Program-made: the position numbers and the translations under genes
Notes under the pieces: generated by a model
What the model saw: only the letters and a program-made list of their open reading frames with translations
Database searches by the model: none
Told to the model about the DNA's origin: nothing
In this document: in pieces, positions 39,008 to 47,968 of the stretch
Numbering within the stretch: the first letter of the stretch is position 1
How the letters are laid out: the number at the start of each line of letters is the position of its first letter
Assembly: GCF_003046795.1 (NCBI RefSeq)
Contig: NZ_PZKN01000016.1
Coordinates: 30,993 to 94,992 of the forward strand
From: Desulfonatronum sp. SC1
Lineage (GTDB): Bacteria > Desulfobacterota > Desulfovibrionia > Desulfovibrionales > Desulfonatronaceae
Reading direction: 5' to 3'
DNA: 64,000 nt

Positions 39008-39310
39008 ATGCGTGTCATCGCCCTGTCCACCTTGAAAAGCTTCTGGGAGCAAAATTCCGAGCGTATTGACGCAAAAGAACCGGTATTGGCTTGGTACCGC
39101 CATGTTTCCAGGGCCGACTGGGCCTCTCCGGCCGAGTTAAAGGCGGACTTCGACAGCGCCAGTATTTTGCGCGACGGCAGGGTGGTTTTCAACATCGCGG
39201 GAAATAAATACCGTTTGGTAACTTGGATCAACTACCCTTATCGGGTTGTCTATATCAGGTTTATCGGCACTCACGCGGAATATGACGCCATCGACGCACA
39301 AACGATTTGA
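39008..39310 (+). CDS. higB: HigB-family toxin (mRNA interferase type)
   Basis: 100 residues from the ATG at 39008 (MRVIALSTLKSFWEQ). It matches the HigB_toxin/RelE-fold group with the pattern KADFDSASILRDGRVVFNIAGNKYRL and the C-terminal YRVVYIRFIGTHAEYDAID. Members cleave mRNA on the ribosome. An in-frame extension upstream to 38876 is not family-like. The antitoxin begins 10 bases after the stop; toxin-first order is typical for hig. Confidence 0.9.
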   Translation: MRVIALSTLKSFWEQNSERIDAKEPVLAWYRHVSRADWASPAELKADFDSASILRDGRVVFNIAGNKYRLVTWINYPYRVVYIRFIGTHAEYDAIDAQTI

Positions 39311-39320
39311 GGACATCGCC

Positions 39321-39695
39321 ATGGATATCAAGCCGCTTCGCACGGAGCACGATTACCGTTCAACCCTCGAACGAATTGAAGGCCTCATGACGGCTGAAGC
39401 GAATACGCCGGATGGCGATCTTCTCGACATTCTGGTTACGCTGGTCGAAGCGTATGAGCGGAAGTATTTCCCCATGGAGCTTCCAGATCCGGTGGAAGCA
39501 ATCAAATTCCGTATGGATCAATTGGGGCTTCGGCCAAAAGACCTGGAACCCATGATCGGACGCAGCAACCGAGTTTATGAGATACTCAACCGCAAGCGAC
39601 CATTGACCTTGAAAATGGTCTGGCAGTTGCACAAAAATCTGGGCATACCCGCTGAAAGCCTGGTCAAGCAGCCGGAAAACGTCTGTGTCAGATAG
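39321..39695 (+). CDS. higA: HigA-family antitoxin with XRE DNA-binding domain
   Basis: 124 residues from ATG 39321, preceded by GAGGA. The N-terminal part (YRSTLERIEGLMTAEANTP) is the usual toxin-contact region, and a helix-turn-helix is at about residues 75-115 (LGLRPKDLEPMIGRSNRVYE). It neutralises HigB and with it represses the operon, most likely at the palindrome before higB. Complete and in frame. Confidence 0.9.
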   Translation: MDIKPLRTEHDYRSTLERIEGLMTAEANTPDGDLLDILVTLVEAYERKYFPMELPDPVEAIKFRMDQLGLRPKDLEPMIGRSNRVYEILNRKRPLTLKMVWQLHKNLGIPAESLVKQPENVCVR

Positions 39696-39738
39696 AAAGC
39701 GCTGTTTGAAATCCCCCCATCTCTGGCAACGATGAATC

Positions 39739-40767
39739 TCACGCCGGAGAATAATCCATCCTCCGACGCATGGGGGTGAATCCCGCGCCTTCCACGATGG
39801 CCCGCAGATCCTCCTCGGGGAGCAGGAAGCGGACCCCGGCGGCGGCGACGACGTTTTCCTCGATCATGGTCGACCCCATGTCGTCCGCGCCCCAGTGCAG
39901 GGCCATCTGGCCCACCAGGGGCCCCTGGGTGACCCAGGAAGCCTGGATGTGTGGGACGTTGTCCAGATAGAGGCGGCTGAGGGCCAGAAACTTCAGGTAT
40001 TCCACGGAAGAGGCTTCGGGGACGTCGATCTGGGTGTTGCGGGGCTGAAAGGTCCAGGGGATGAACGCGGTGAATCCGCCGGTTTGGTCTTGCAGATGGC
40101 GCAGCTTTTCCAGGTGCTCCAACCGATCTTCGATCCGCTCTCCATGGCCGAACATCATGGTCGCCGTGGTTTTCAATCCCTGACGGTGGGCGCATTCCAT
40201 GACTTCCAGCCATTTGGCGGAGGAGCATTTGTGGGGCGAGATCCGGGTGCGGACGTGGTCTACCAGAATTTCCGCGCCTCCGCCGGGAATGGAGTCCAGG
40301 CCGGCGGAGGCAAGACGGGCCACCACTTCGGCCACGCTCATGCCGGATGTCTCGGACAGAAACACGATCTCCGGGGGGGAGAAGCCGTGTACGGCCACTT
40401 CCGGAAATTCCCGCTTCAGAAACGTGAGCATGATCCGGTAGAAATCCAGGCTCAATTCCGGGTTCATTCCGCCCTGGAGCAGGATCTGTCGCCCGCCGAG
40501 CTCGATTGTTTCCCGAACCTTCACGCCCAGTTCGTCCAGTCCCAGAACATAGCCCTCGGCATGGCCCGGCGGTCGAAAGAAGGCGCAAAATCGGCACCCG
40601 GACACGCAGATGTTGGTGTAGTTGATGTTTCTATCCACGATATACGTGACCACGGCCTGGGGATGCAGGGCCATCCTTTCGGCATGGGCCAGGGCCCCGA
40701 TTTCGATGACGTTCAAATCGTTCCAGAGTTCCAGGGCATCCGCCGCGCTGATGCGTTGTTCCGCCAT
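39739..40767 (-). CDS. mqnC: Cyclic dehypoxanthinyl futalosine synthase
   Basis: 342 residues from the ATG at 40767 (MAEQRISAADALELW). Radical SAM enzyme of the futalosine menaquinone pathway. The CxxxCxxC cluster site is CVSGCRFCAF at about residues 65-74. Other family marks: LQGGMNPELSLDFY, GLDSIPGGGAEIL and TTATMMFGHGE. CofH/MqnE relatives are excluded by the GGAEI and MFGHGE context, though with moderate certainty. No other mqn gene lies in the window. Confidence 0.9.
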   Translation of the reverse strand: MAEQRISAADALELWNDLNVIEIGALAHAERMALHPQAVVTYIVDRNINYTNICVSGCRFCAFFRPPGHAEGYVLGLDELGVKVRETIELGGRQILLQGGMNPELSLDFYRIMLTFLKREFPEVAVHGFSPPEIVFLSETSGMSVAEVVARLASAGLDSIPGGGAEILVDHVRTRISPHKCSSAKWLEVMECAHRQGLKTTATMMFGHGERIEDRLEHLEKLRHLQDQTGGFTAFIPWTFQPRNTQIDVPEASSVEYLKFLALSRLYLDNVPHIQASWVTQGPLVGQMALHWGADDMGSTMIEENVVAAAGVRFLLPEEDLRAIVEGAGFTPMRRRMDYSPA

Positions 40768-40891
40768 TTCAATTCCCGCCCTCGTGCTGCTGATTCGCAA
40801 CAACCATAACTGTTTACTTGCCCAAAATCGTGGGGTAGACCTCAATCGATTCAACGCCGCCCAGCGGCTTGCCCCTCGAAGGAGTCCGAAC

Positions 40892-41308
40892 ATGCTCAAT
40901 CTCGCTGAGCTAGCCGCCCGTCTGGCTCAGGTCAAGACCATCGCCGTGCTCGGGGCCAAGGACGTCCCAGGGCGTCCCGTGGACCGGGTCGGCCGCTACC
41001 TGATCACCAGCGGTTTCACCATTTTCCCCGTGCACCCCGTTCGCAAGGACGTCTGGGGATTGCCCACCTATGCCCACCTTCGGGACATTCCCGAACCCAT
41101 CGACCTCGTGGACGTTTTTCGCGCTCCCCAGTTCTGCGCGGATCATGCCCGGGAATGCCTGGAACTGTCTCCTTTGCCCGGAATATTCTGGATGCAGACC
41201 GGTATCGCCAACCTCGAAGCCCGCGAATTGCTTCAGGCGGCCGGCGTACATGTGGTTGAGGATCTGTGTCTGATGATCGAACACCAACGCCTTGCCGAAC
41301 ATGGATAA
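40892..41308 (+). CDS. CoA-binding domain protein (YccU-like)
   Basis: 138 residues, a single Rossmann-type CoA_binding_2 domain: IAVLGAKDVPGRPVDRVGRYL, then GFTIFPVHPVRKDVWGLPTY, PIDLVDVFRAPQF and GIFWMQTGIANLEA. ATG at 40892 follows GAAGGAG. The last eight bases overlap the next gene. The physiological role of these small proteins is unclear. Confidence 0.9.
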   Translation: MLNLAELAARLAQVKTIAVLGAKDVPGRPVDRVGRYLITSGFTIFPVHPVRKDVWGLPTYAHLRDIPEPIDLVDVFRAPQFCADHARECLELSPLPGIFWMQTGIANLEARELLQAAGVHVVEDLCLMIEHQRLAEHG

Positions 41309-41762
41309 TCCAAAAGAAAACACCGCATTCATCTGCCTGCGCTGTGGCGGCTGCTGCCAGGGCGAAGGGGGCATCGTGCTCACCGAAACCGACGTGGACC
41401 GTCTTTGCGGCCATTTGGGCATGGAACGCCCGGCCTTTGTCGCCGCCTACGTGGAGACGGTTAGCGGCAAGAATCGGTTGCGGACCGACGCCAAAGGATG
41501 GTGCATCTTCTTTGCCGAGGGCTGCACCGTGCATCCGGCCAAACCCACGATCTGTCGGGCCTGGCCTTTTTTTCGGGGCAACATGGTAGACGAGACCAGT
41601 TGGCAAATGGCCCAGGACGCCTGCCCGGGCATCAATCCCGAACCGGGGCATGTCGAGTTTGTCGCCCAGGGAGAGACGTATCTGCGAAGCCTGGAGGTGG
41701 AACCGTCCTCGGATGTCAGCCCGAATGCCCTGCGCGGGAGGGATGCGCAAGACGCCCCCTGA
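41301..41762 (+). CDS. YkgJ-family cysteine cluster protein
   Basis: 153 residues from ATG 41301 (an in-frame TTG lies 9 bases earlier). The cysteine pattern CLRCGGCCQGEGG at about residues 13-25, with GWCIFFAEGCTVHPAKPTICRAWP, fits the YkgJ zinc/iron-chelating family of putative metal-binding proteins. It overlaps the CoA-binding gene by eight bases, so they are translationally coupled. Confidence 0.88.
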   Translation: MDNPKENTAFICLRCGGCCQGEGGIVLTETDVDRLCGHLGMERPAFVAAYVETVSGKNRLRTDAKGWCIFFAEGCTVHPAKPTICRAWPFFRGNMVDETSWQMAQDACPGINPEPGHVEFVAQGETYLRSLEVEPSSDVSPNALRGRDAQDAP

Positions 41763-41802
41763 CCACATGACCTGAAGTCACTCTTCCCGGACCGGTTAAG
41801 CC

Positions 41803-42609
41803 ATGTCCTTGAATCGCAGCTACAAAATTCTGGGCATCGCGCCCAGCGCCACCTTGGAAGACGTCAAAAAGGCCTTCCGCAAGCTGGCCTTTGCCTACCA
41901 TCCGGACCTGCATCCGGACATGCCCGACGCATCCCGCCGCTTCCAGGAACTGAACGAGGCCTACATCACGGTTTCCCGCCACCTGGAAACCCAATCCGAA
42001 GCCGCTGGTCAACCGCCTCCGGGTCCGAAAGGCGGAGGTCCACAAGCCGACGGCCCGCGACCCAAGGACGCTCAAGGAACGCCGGGGGGCGCCTCGGAAA
42101 GCGATTGGTTCTCCAGTTCCCGTTACGCCAAGACGGCCCACTCCCGCTATCGTCGCCAGGCGGCGTACCAGCGGGAGGATCTGCTCAAGGATCTGCTCAA
42201 GGATCCCTTCGCCCGCCAGGTCTATGAAGACATCTACAGCCAAGTCCGGGGAACGGGACGCGGAAAGCCCGCGGCGTCCGCCGAGGAACACGCCAAGAAG
42301 GTGCTGCGCGTGGAATGGGGGGATCGCAAGCTGGAGCTGGACTTTTCCCGAAGCCTTAAGGACCGCGTTGGAAGCTGGTTGCGCCGCCAGCTGGACGACG
42401 AACAGACGGTCTCCTTTCCCCGCCGTCAGCTTCTCCCCGGCAAACATGTCCGCATCCAGATCCAACAAGGCTGGCGTGGCCCCGCCACCACCCTGGACGT
42501 GGCCCTGCCGCCGGACTTCATCCCCGGCCAACCCGTCCGGCTCAAAGGCAGAGGCCGCAAGATCGGCCCCTGGCAAGGCGACCTCTACCTGCGCATCCTG
42601 CCCAAGTAG
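41803..42609 (+). CDS. J-domain protein (DnaJ/CbpA-like co-chaperone)
   Basis: 268 residues. N-terminal J domain with the HPD tripeptide in [11 protein letters not shown] (residues 30-40), then a Pro/Gly-rich linker ([16 protein letters not shown]), and a C-terminal beta-rich segment ([31 protein letters not shown]) like the DnaJ substrate-binding domain but single and without the zinc-binding cysteines. It probably stimulates an Hsp70 on a special client. Last of a plus-strand trio starting at 40892; it converges on the sigma-54 activator. Confidence 0.85.
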   Translation: MSLNRSYKILGIAPSATLEDVKKAFRKLAFAYHPDLHPDMPDASRRFQELNEAYITVSRHLETQSEAAGQPPPGPKGGGPQADGPRPKDAQGTPGGASESDWFSSSRYAKTAHSRYRRQAAYQREDLLKDLLKDPFARQVYEDIYSQVRGTGRGKPAASAEEHAKKVLRVEWGDRKLELDFSRSLKDRVGSWLRRQLDDEQTVSFPRRQLLPGKHVRIQIQQGWRGPATTLDVALPPDFIPGQPVRLKGRGRKIGPWQGDLYLRILPK

Positions 42610-42631
42610 GGGCTGGTTTCAAACCCGCCCC

Positions 42632-44200
42632 CTACTTGCCTGCGACCTTGGTGGCGAATTTTTTTGGGTCGATGCCGTATTTCTTGATTTTATAGTTCAC
42701 GATCCGGTAGCTGATGCGCAGCTCGCGAGCCGCCTGGAGCATGTTGCCTCGTGCTTTTTTCAGGGCGTCAACGATAATTTCCTGCTCGAACTTGGCCACG
42801 GCCTCGCCGAAGGAGAGGTCCATGTCCGTGGCCGAGCTTTCGGCTGTCTGGAGGGTCGGGGGGAGGTGGTAGGTGCGGATGACTTCCTCGGTGCAGAGCA
42901 ACACGGCCCTTTCCAGGCAGTTACGCAGTTCCCGGGCGTTTCCGGGCCAATGGTATTGGGTCAGCAAATCCAGGGCCGGAGTGGAGATGCGTTTGATCTC
43001 TTTGCCGTATTCCTTGGCGTAGGCACTCAGAAAATGCTCGGCCATGGGCAGGATGTCCTCCCGGCGTTCCCGCAGGGGTTGGACGTAAATGGGGAAGACG
43101 TTGATCCGGTAAAACAGGTCCTCGCGGAATTGCCCCGCGGCGATCAGATCTTCCAGAGGGCGGTTGGTGGCGCAGACCAGCCGGGTGTCCACGATGATGG
43201 TCTGCTCGCTGCCCAAGCGCTGGATTTCCTTTTCCTGGATGGCCCGGAGCACCTTGGCCTGGGCGTCCAGACTGAGTTCGCCGATTTCATCCAGGAACAA
43301 CGTCCCCTGATGGGCCAGTTCGAAGCGGCCCTTTTTGCTTTGGACCGCTCCGGTGAAGGCCCCCTTTTCATGGCCGAACAGTTCGCTTTCCACCAGTTCC
43401 GCGGGCAGGGCCGCGCAGTTCAGGCGGATCAGCGGCTGACCAGCCCTGGGGCTGGCCGTGTGGATGGCCTCGGCCAGGAGTTCCTTGCCCGTGCCGGATT
43501 CGCCGCGCAGCAGGACCGTGGCCCGGCTGGGGGCCACCTGGGAAATCTGCTGCAAGACCAAGCGCATGCTCTTTGAGGCATGGACGATATTCTTGGGCGA
43601 AAAACCGGGATCGTAGATGGCCAGCCCTTGTTCCAGAAAGTGCTGCTGCCGGGCCATGTCCTCCTGGAGCCGGGCCACCCGATGGGCGATGATTCGGGCC
43701 ACAACCTCCAAAAAGCGGCAGTGGGTTTGTAAGACCTGGAGCGGTGCCGTGGGCAGATCCACGCTGAGTACGCCGAGGATTTCCCGCTCCTTGTTTTCAC
43801 CGCCTTCCTGCACCACGGGGACGCAGATAAAGGCTAACGCGTCCATCTCCTCCTTGCCCCGGCCAAAGGCCCAGTTCAGAAAATCCGGGTGCTCCCCGAT
43901 CACCGGGACGATGATCGCCTCGCCCTTGGCCAGCACCTGTCCGGTAACGCCCTGGCCTTCCCCGTAGGAAACTTGAGACGGTTTCTGGGGTCCGTGGGTC
44001 AGACTCAGCTTCAGACTGCGGGTTTCGGAATCGTAAATGGCCAAAAAATTGCGCACGTACCCCAGGTTGTGGGACAAAACCTGGAGCACGGACTTCAGGC
44101 TGGTTTCCAGGTGCACGTCCGGCTGCATCTGATCCAGAATTTCCTTCAGGGTATCCAGACTCAGGGAGAGGTTGTCCAGTGTGACGGCTCGGGAAGGCAT
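42632..44200 (-). CDS. Sigma-54-dependent transcriptional activator with GAF domain
   Basis: 522 residues from the ATG at 44200 ([14 protein letters not shown]). A GAF sensor domain covers about residues 25-165 ([24 protein letters not shown]). The AAA+ domain has Walker A GESGTGKE, the sigma-54 contact GAFTGA and Walker [10 protein letters not shown]. The C-terminal Fis-type helix-turn-helix is [20 protein letters not shown]. No receiver domain, so it senses a ligand directly rather than a phosphate signal. NifA-like architecture. Targets are not evident; iorAB lies upstream on the same strand but I see no -24/-12 site before iorA. Confidence 0.92.
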   Translation of the reverse strand: MPSRAVTLDNLSLSLDTLKEILDQMQPDVHLETSLKSVLQVLSHNLGYVRNFLAIYDSETRSLKLSLTHGPQKPSQVSYGEGQGVTGQVLAKGEAIIVPVIGEHPDFLNWAFGRGKEEMDALAFICVPVVQEGGENKEREILGVLSVDLPTAPLQVLQTHCRFLEVVARIIAHRVARLQEDMARQQHFLEQGLAIYDPGFSPKNIVHASKSMRLVLQQISQVAPSRATVLLRGESGTGKELLAEAIHTASPRAGQPLIRLNCAALPAELVESELFGHEKGAFTGAVQSKKGRFELAHQGTLFLDEIGELSLDAQAKVLRAIQEKEIQRLGSEQTIIVDTRLVCATNRPLEDLIAAGQFREDLFYRINVFPIYVQPLRERREDILPMAEHFLSAYAKEYGKEIKRISTPALDLLTQYHWPGNARELRNCLERAVLLCTEEVIRTYHLPPTLQTAESSATDMDLSFGEAVAKFEQEIIVDALKKARGNMLQAARELRISYRIVNYKIKKYGIDPKKFATKVAGK

Positions 44201-44232
44201 GGGGTCCTTGTTCGACGATGGGTCGATTTCGA

Positions 44233-44281
44233 TGAAAAGAACAAAGGCGCGGCGACCGTGTGAGACGAACCGCCGCGCCTT
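44233..44281 (-). terminator. Terminator of the iorAB operon
   Basis: An 11-base stem: AAGGCGCGGCG (44244-44254) with CGCCGCGCCTT (44271-44281). On the minus strand it is followed by TTTGTTCTTTT. It lies 20 bases past the iorB stop and separates it from the activator gene. Confidence 0.75.
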
Positions 44282-44300
44282 CAAGAGGCTTTGGGGTAGA

Positions 44301-44888
44301 TCAGGCTACGGCCGCGGCGCCGAGACGCAAGGCCTTGACGTTGGCGTCCACCAGTTTGGGCGCCAGAGAAGCCGTGATGGTCTTCTCCATGCGCTCCATG
44401 CCGAATGGCAGGCGGCCCAGGGCGCAAAGGGCTCCAAGCAGGGCCAGGTTGCCGGCCTGTAATGCCCCTGCCTCCAGGCCCAGGCGCTGGCAGGGCAGGA
44501 AGTGCACATGCGGGGTGCATTCCCGAACCATGCGTTCCATCTCCTCGAAGGGCGGAGACTGCTCCCGCCCGCAGCAGACGCTGACCGGGGGCATCTGCTC
44601 GCTGCTGCTCAGGATCAGGCCCTCCGGGGCGAGATAGGGCAGGGCGCGCAGGGTCTCCAGCGGTTCGAATCCCAGCAACACGTCGGCCTCGCCCGGGCTG
44701 ATCCGGGGATTGACGTACCCGCCCATGAGCACCGTGGATTCCACGATGCCGCCGCGCTGGGCCATGCCGTGAACTTCCCCGGCTACCACGGGAATGCCTT
44801 CATCCAAAGCGGCCTGGGCCAGCAGACGAGTCGCCGTGACCGTGCCCTGTCCACCCACGCCGGTGAAGAAAATACGCAAACGGGACAT
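44301..44888 (-). CDS. iorB: Indolepyruvate ferredoxin oxidoreductase beta subunit
   Basis: 195 residues from the ATG at 44888 (MSRLRIFFTGVGGQGTV). The gamma-type domain of 2-oxoacid oxidoreductases: FTGVGGQGTVTATRLLAQAA, GEVHGMAQRGGIVESTV and EADVLLGFEPLETLRAL. With IorA it converts aryl pyruvates, from aromatic amino acid transamination, to aryl-acetyl-CoA with reduction of ferredoxin. Starts two bases after iorA stops. Confidence 0.92.
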   Translation of the reverse strand: MSRLRIFFTGVGGQGTVTATRLLAQAALDEGIPVVAGEVHGMAQRGGIVESTVLMGGYVNPRISPGEADVLLGFEPLETLRALPYLAPEGLILSSSEQMPPVSVCCGREQSPPFEEMERMVRECTPHVHFLPCQRLGLEAGALQAGNLALLGALCALGRLPFGMERMEKTITASLAPKLVDANVKALRLGAAAVA

Positions 44889-44890
44889 GG

Positions 44891-46726
44891 TCAGCTCCTT
44901 TTCCGGGGTTTGATATGTTCGCAGATCTGCACGCAGAACATGCAGCCGTTGCACTGGGCGGGGTTGATGGCCATCTTGCCGTCCTGAGTGAAGAAGGCCG
45001 GACAGGCGAGATGGTCCATGCACTCGTTGCACCCGTCGCAGCCCTCCTCAACCACGGCCGTGGCCGGGCGCTTCCGGCCCATGACCCGCCTGGCGAAGAG
45101 CGGGCAGGGCTCCTCGGCGATGAGCACCCGGACTCCGGACAGGGCCTTGAGCTCCTCCAGCACTTCCTTGGTGGCTTTCATGTTCAGCGGGTTCTGAACC
45201 CGGACGTGCTCCACCCCGCAGGCCTTGACCAGGGCCAGAATGTCCACCCGGGCCGTGTTCGGCCCCTTGGACGTGTGCTCCACCCCGGGATGGGGCTGTT
45301 GGCCGGTCATGGCCGTGGTCTTGTTGTCCAGGATGATCACCAGGATATCGTGGTGGTTGAACACGGCGTTGGCCAAGCCGGTGATTCCGGAATGAAAGAA
45401 GGTGGAATCCCCGATATAGGCCACGACCGTACGACCGCTAACCTTGGACAGCCCGGTCCCCGTGGAGATGGAGGCGCCCATGCATACGCAGGTGTCAGCG
45501 GCCCGCAGCGGCGGCAGAACGCCCAGGGTGTAGCAGCCGATGTCCGAGGAATAGAGGGCCTCGTCGCCGAAGACCTGGCGCACGCTGTAAAATGCGGCCC
45601 GGTGCGGACAGCCGGGACACATGTTCGGCGGACGCATGGGCAGGCCTTGCGGTGCGGGACAGGGCTTCGCCGTGGCTTGAGGCAACCCCAGGGCCGCGCT
45701 CAAACCCTGCTTGACGATCAGCGAGGAGTACTCGTCAAAATGGGGCAGGTGCTCACTCTTGCCGTGGATCTTCACGTCGATTCCCAGGCGCTGGGCCAGG
45801 GCGCGGATCTCGGTTTCCAGAATCGGCTCACCCTCTTCCACGATGATCACCTTGGACAGCCCACGCAAAAAGCCTTCGATCATTTTTTCCGGCAGCGGGT
45901 AGGAAAAGCCCAGTTCCAGCATTCGGACCTTGTCCAGCAGGTCCAAGTCCGTCAGGGCGTCCTTGAGGTAGGTCCGGCTGATGCCCGAGCTGATACAGCC
46001 CACGTCGCCCTGGCCGGAGACCTTGTTCAGTGGAGATTTTTCCGCTTCTTCCCGCAATTCGGCCAGCTTTTGCAGCAGAATCTTATGTCTGGCCCGGGCC
46101 ACGGCCGGGACGATCACGAACCGTCGGGGATCGGAGACAAAAGGCGCGCCATGTACCGGCGGTTGCATTTCACCGAAGACCACTTCGCCGCGCTGGTGGT
46201 TGACCCGGGTGCTGGTGCGCAACATGACCGGCTGCTCAAACTGCCGGGACAAGTCCATGGCCGCTTTGGTCATGTCCTTCATTTCCTGGGCGCTGGAAGG
46301 CTCCAGGCAAGGCATGCCCGCCAGCCGGGCATAGTAGCGGTTGTCCTGCTCGTTCTGGCTGGAGTGGCAGCCCGGGTCGTCCGCGCTGAGCAGCACCAAC
46401 CCTCCGGGAGCCCCGAAATAGGCCACGCTCATCAGCGGGTCCGCGGCAACGTTCACGCCTACATGCTTCATGGTCACCAGAGTCGACGCCCCGCCCAACG
46501 TGGCACCGATGCCGACCTCCAGGGCGACCTTTTCGTTGGCCGAGTATTCGAAGCCGTAGCCGCCTTTGTCGCTGAGTCGAAAAAAGGTGTCCGGAACCTC
46601 GGACGACGGCGTGCCCGGATAGCAGGACACAAAACTGACTCCGGCCTCCAGCGCTCCGCGAACGATGGCCTCGTTGCCCAACAGCAGGTGTTTTTCACCG
46701 GCTTGTCCTGAAAGAAGAATATCCAT
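44891..46726 (-). CDS. iorA: Indolepyruvate ferredoxin oxidoreductase alpha subunit
   Basis: 611 residues from the ATG at 46726 (MDILLSGQAGEKHLLLGN); an in-frame TTG seven codons earlier is possible. It has a pyrimidine-binding half, then a TPP-binding half with GDSTFFHSGITGLANAV and DNKTTAMTGQQPHPG, and a C-terminal two-cluster ferredoxin domain (CDGCNECMDHLACP; CNGCMFCVQIC). One of the ligand spacings (CNECMDHLACP) is that expected of IorA. Part of an iorA-iorB operon ended by the hairpin at 44233-44281. Confidence 0.95.
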   Translation of the reverse strand: MDILLSGQAGEKHLLLGNEAIVRGALEAGVSFVSCYPGTPSSEVPDTFFRLSDKGGYGFEYSANEKVALEVGIGATLGGASTLVTMKHVGVNVAADPLMSVAYFGAPGGLVLLSADDPGCHSSQNEQDNRYYARLAGMPCLEPSSAQEMKDMTKAAMDLSRQFEQPVMLRTSTRVNHQRGEVVFGEMQPPVHGAPFVSDPRRFVIVPAVARARHKILLQKLAELREEAEKSPLNKVSGQGDVGCISSGISRTYLKDALTDLDLLDKVRMLELGFSYPLPEKMIEGFLRGLSKVIIVEEGEPILETEIRALAQRLGIDVKIHGKSEHLPHFDEYSSLIVKQGLSAALGLPQATAKPCPAPQGLPMRPPNMCPGCPHRAAFYSVRQVFGDEALYSSDIGCYTLGVLPPLRAADTCVCMGASISTGTGLSKVSGRTVVAYIGDSTFFHSGITGLANAVFNHHDILVIILDNKTTAMTGQQPHPGVEHTSKGPNTARVDILALVKACGVEHVRVQNPLNMKATKEVLEELKALSGVRVLIAEEPCPLFARRVMGRKRPATAVVEEGCDGCNECMDHLACPAFFTQDGKMAINPAQCNGCMFCVQICEHIKPRKRS

Positions 46727-46818
46727 ACGTCGTAGTACCCCTATCAATATCGGTTGAAGTTGGCCGAGCGGCGAACCGCCCGGTCGAAATCAAATCTGAA
46801 AACCGTGCGTCACGGCTC

Positions 46819-47529
46819 CTATGAAGATTCCCCGGCCATGCGCTGACGAATTTGGTTCGCCTTGAAGGCCAGGTAGTCCGACTGCCGCCCATCCTCACGG
46901 GCCTGCAACTCTTCAAAAGTCCGCAAGGCCAGTTCCCAGTTTCCAGCGGCTTCTGCGGCTTCGGCCAGTTGCAGCAGCACGATGGGCAGAAATTCCTCGG
47001 AAGCCCGGGTGCGCAGGGCTGTCAGTTCCGTCACGGCCTCATCGGCCTGGCCCAGGTGTAGCAGGGCCGTCGCCCGCCCCATCCGGGCCAAGGACTTCCA
47101 GTTGTCCGGTCCGACCTCGACCAACAGCTTCCAATACTCCAGGGCCGTGGCCCAGTCTCCGACATCCTGGGCCGCCTTGGCCGCTTCCAGGTGGTGGCGG
47201 GGCAGCAGGGGCTTGGCCAGCTCGCCCCGCAGTCGCATCAACGCCTCCAGCCGCTCCGTGCCTTGATTTTCCAGCAGCGCTTGGCTCAAGGCCTGTTCGC
47301 TGTTGGTCAGCTGGCGTTCCTGATAGGCGTTGAACCCGGCGTATCCGGCAACCAGAACCACGAACACCCCGGCGGCCGCGGCGATCTTCTGCCAATGCTC
47401 CACGAGCTTTTCAAAAAAAGCGCGGGACTGCGTGCCGATCTCCGCCTCGAACCGTTCTCCAAAACCTTTTTCTACCGGCGTTTCCTGCTCCGGAAGCGAC
47501 TCGCGGGAATGCTTTTCTTTTGCCGACAT
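46819..47529 (-). CDS. YfgM-like TPR membrane protein
   Basis: 236 residues: a charged cytoplasmic N-terminus of about 48 residues, one membrane helix (IAAAAGVFVVLVAGYAGF, about 49-66) and a periplasmic TPR domain (GDWATALEYWKLLVEVGPDN; GNWELALRTFEELQAREDG). This is the layout of YfgM, an ancillary SecYEG/chaperone partner, but similarity is structural only and confidence in function is modest. Upstream of iorA by 92 bases on the same strand. Confidence 0.7.
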   Translation of the reverse strand: MSAKEKHSRESLPEQETPVEKGFGERFEAEIGTQSRAFFEKLVEHWQKIAAAAGVFVVLVAGYAGFNAYQERQLTNSEQALSQALLENQGTERLEALMRLRGELAKPLLPRHHLEAAKAAQDVGDWATALEYWKLLVEVGPDNWKSLARMGRATALLHLGQADEAVTELTALRTRASEEFLPIVLLQLAEAAEAAGNWELALRTFEELQAREDGRQSDYLAFKANQIRQRMAGESS

Positions 47530-47968
47530 TAACGACTCCCTTTGGAAAAATGTAGAGTGTACAGAATTGTGACTGGACGTCCTGCTACACAGAAATGTAA
47601 AAAAGGTAAAGCCGAAAAAGTCCTTGAAATGATAAGTTTTTGTAATTATCTGGTATCGTGGGTTTTTTGTGGCCTGCGAAAATGCATCGCGTATGCCATG
47701 ATCTTGTTTCGTCTACCCTCCTTTTCCGAGAAATTCCATTGTCCACCTCACTCAAACCGTCTTGCTGAACGTTTTTGTTCTCCCCGCGACCTTTTATTTT
47801 GCAAAAGATGTTGTTACGAATCAAAACGCGACAGGCGACTCCGACGGGCGGCCTGTCGATCGTCGTGTTTTTGCGAACGGAAAATCCTTGTCATCAGCGA
47901 ACCGAACGCAAATCATCCTTTTGCAGCCCGCCCCTTTTGATTCTCAAGCCATTTTTCGGAGCCACGCC
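47530..47968. other. AT-leaning gap between divergent genes
   Basis: About 440 bases between the YfgM-like gene (minus) and the secreted-protein gene (plus). A 132-codon open frame at 47542-47940 is Cys/Arg-rich, lacks a Shine-Dalgarno and resembles no family, so it is not called. No RNA gene or repeat was recognised; promoters for both flanking genes should be here. Confidence 0.4.

Noticed and set aside
44655..44680. GGTTCGAATCCC, resembling a tRNA T-loop
   Set aside because: Lies inside iorB with no acceptor stem, anticodon arm or D-arm around it.
44915..46711. 598-codon plus-strand frame opposite iorA
   Set aside because: Antisense shadow of iorA without recognisable motifs.
47542..47940. 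132-codon ORF between the YfgM-like and secreted-protein genes
   Set aside because: Cys/Arg-rich, no ribosome site, overlaps likely promoters.
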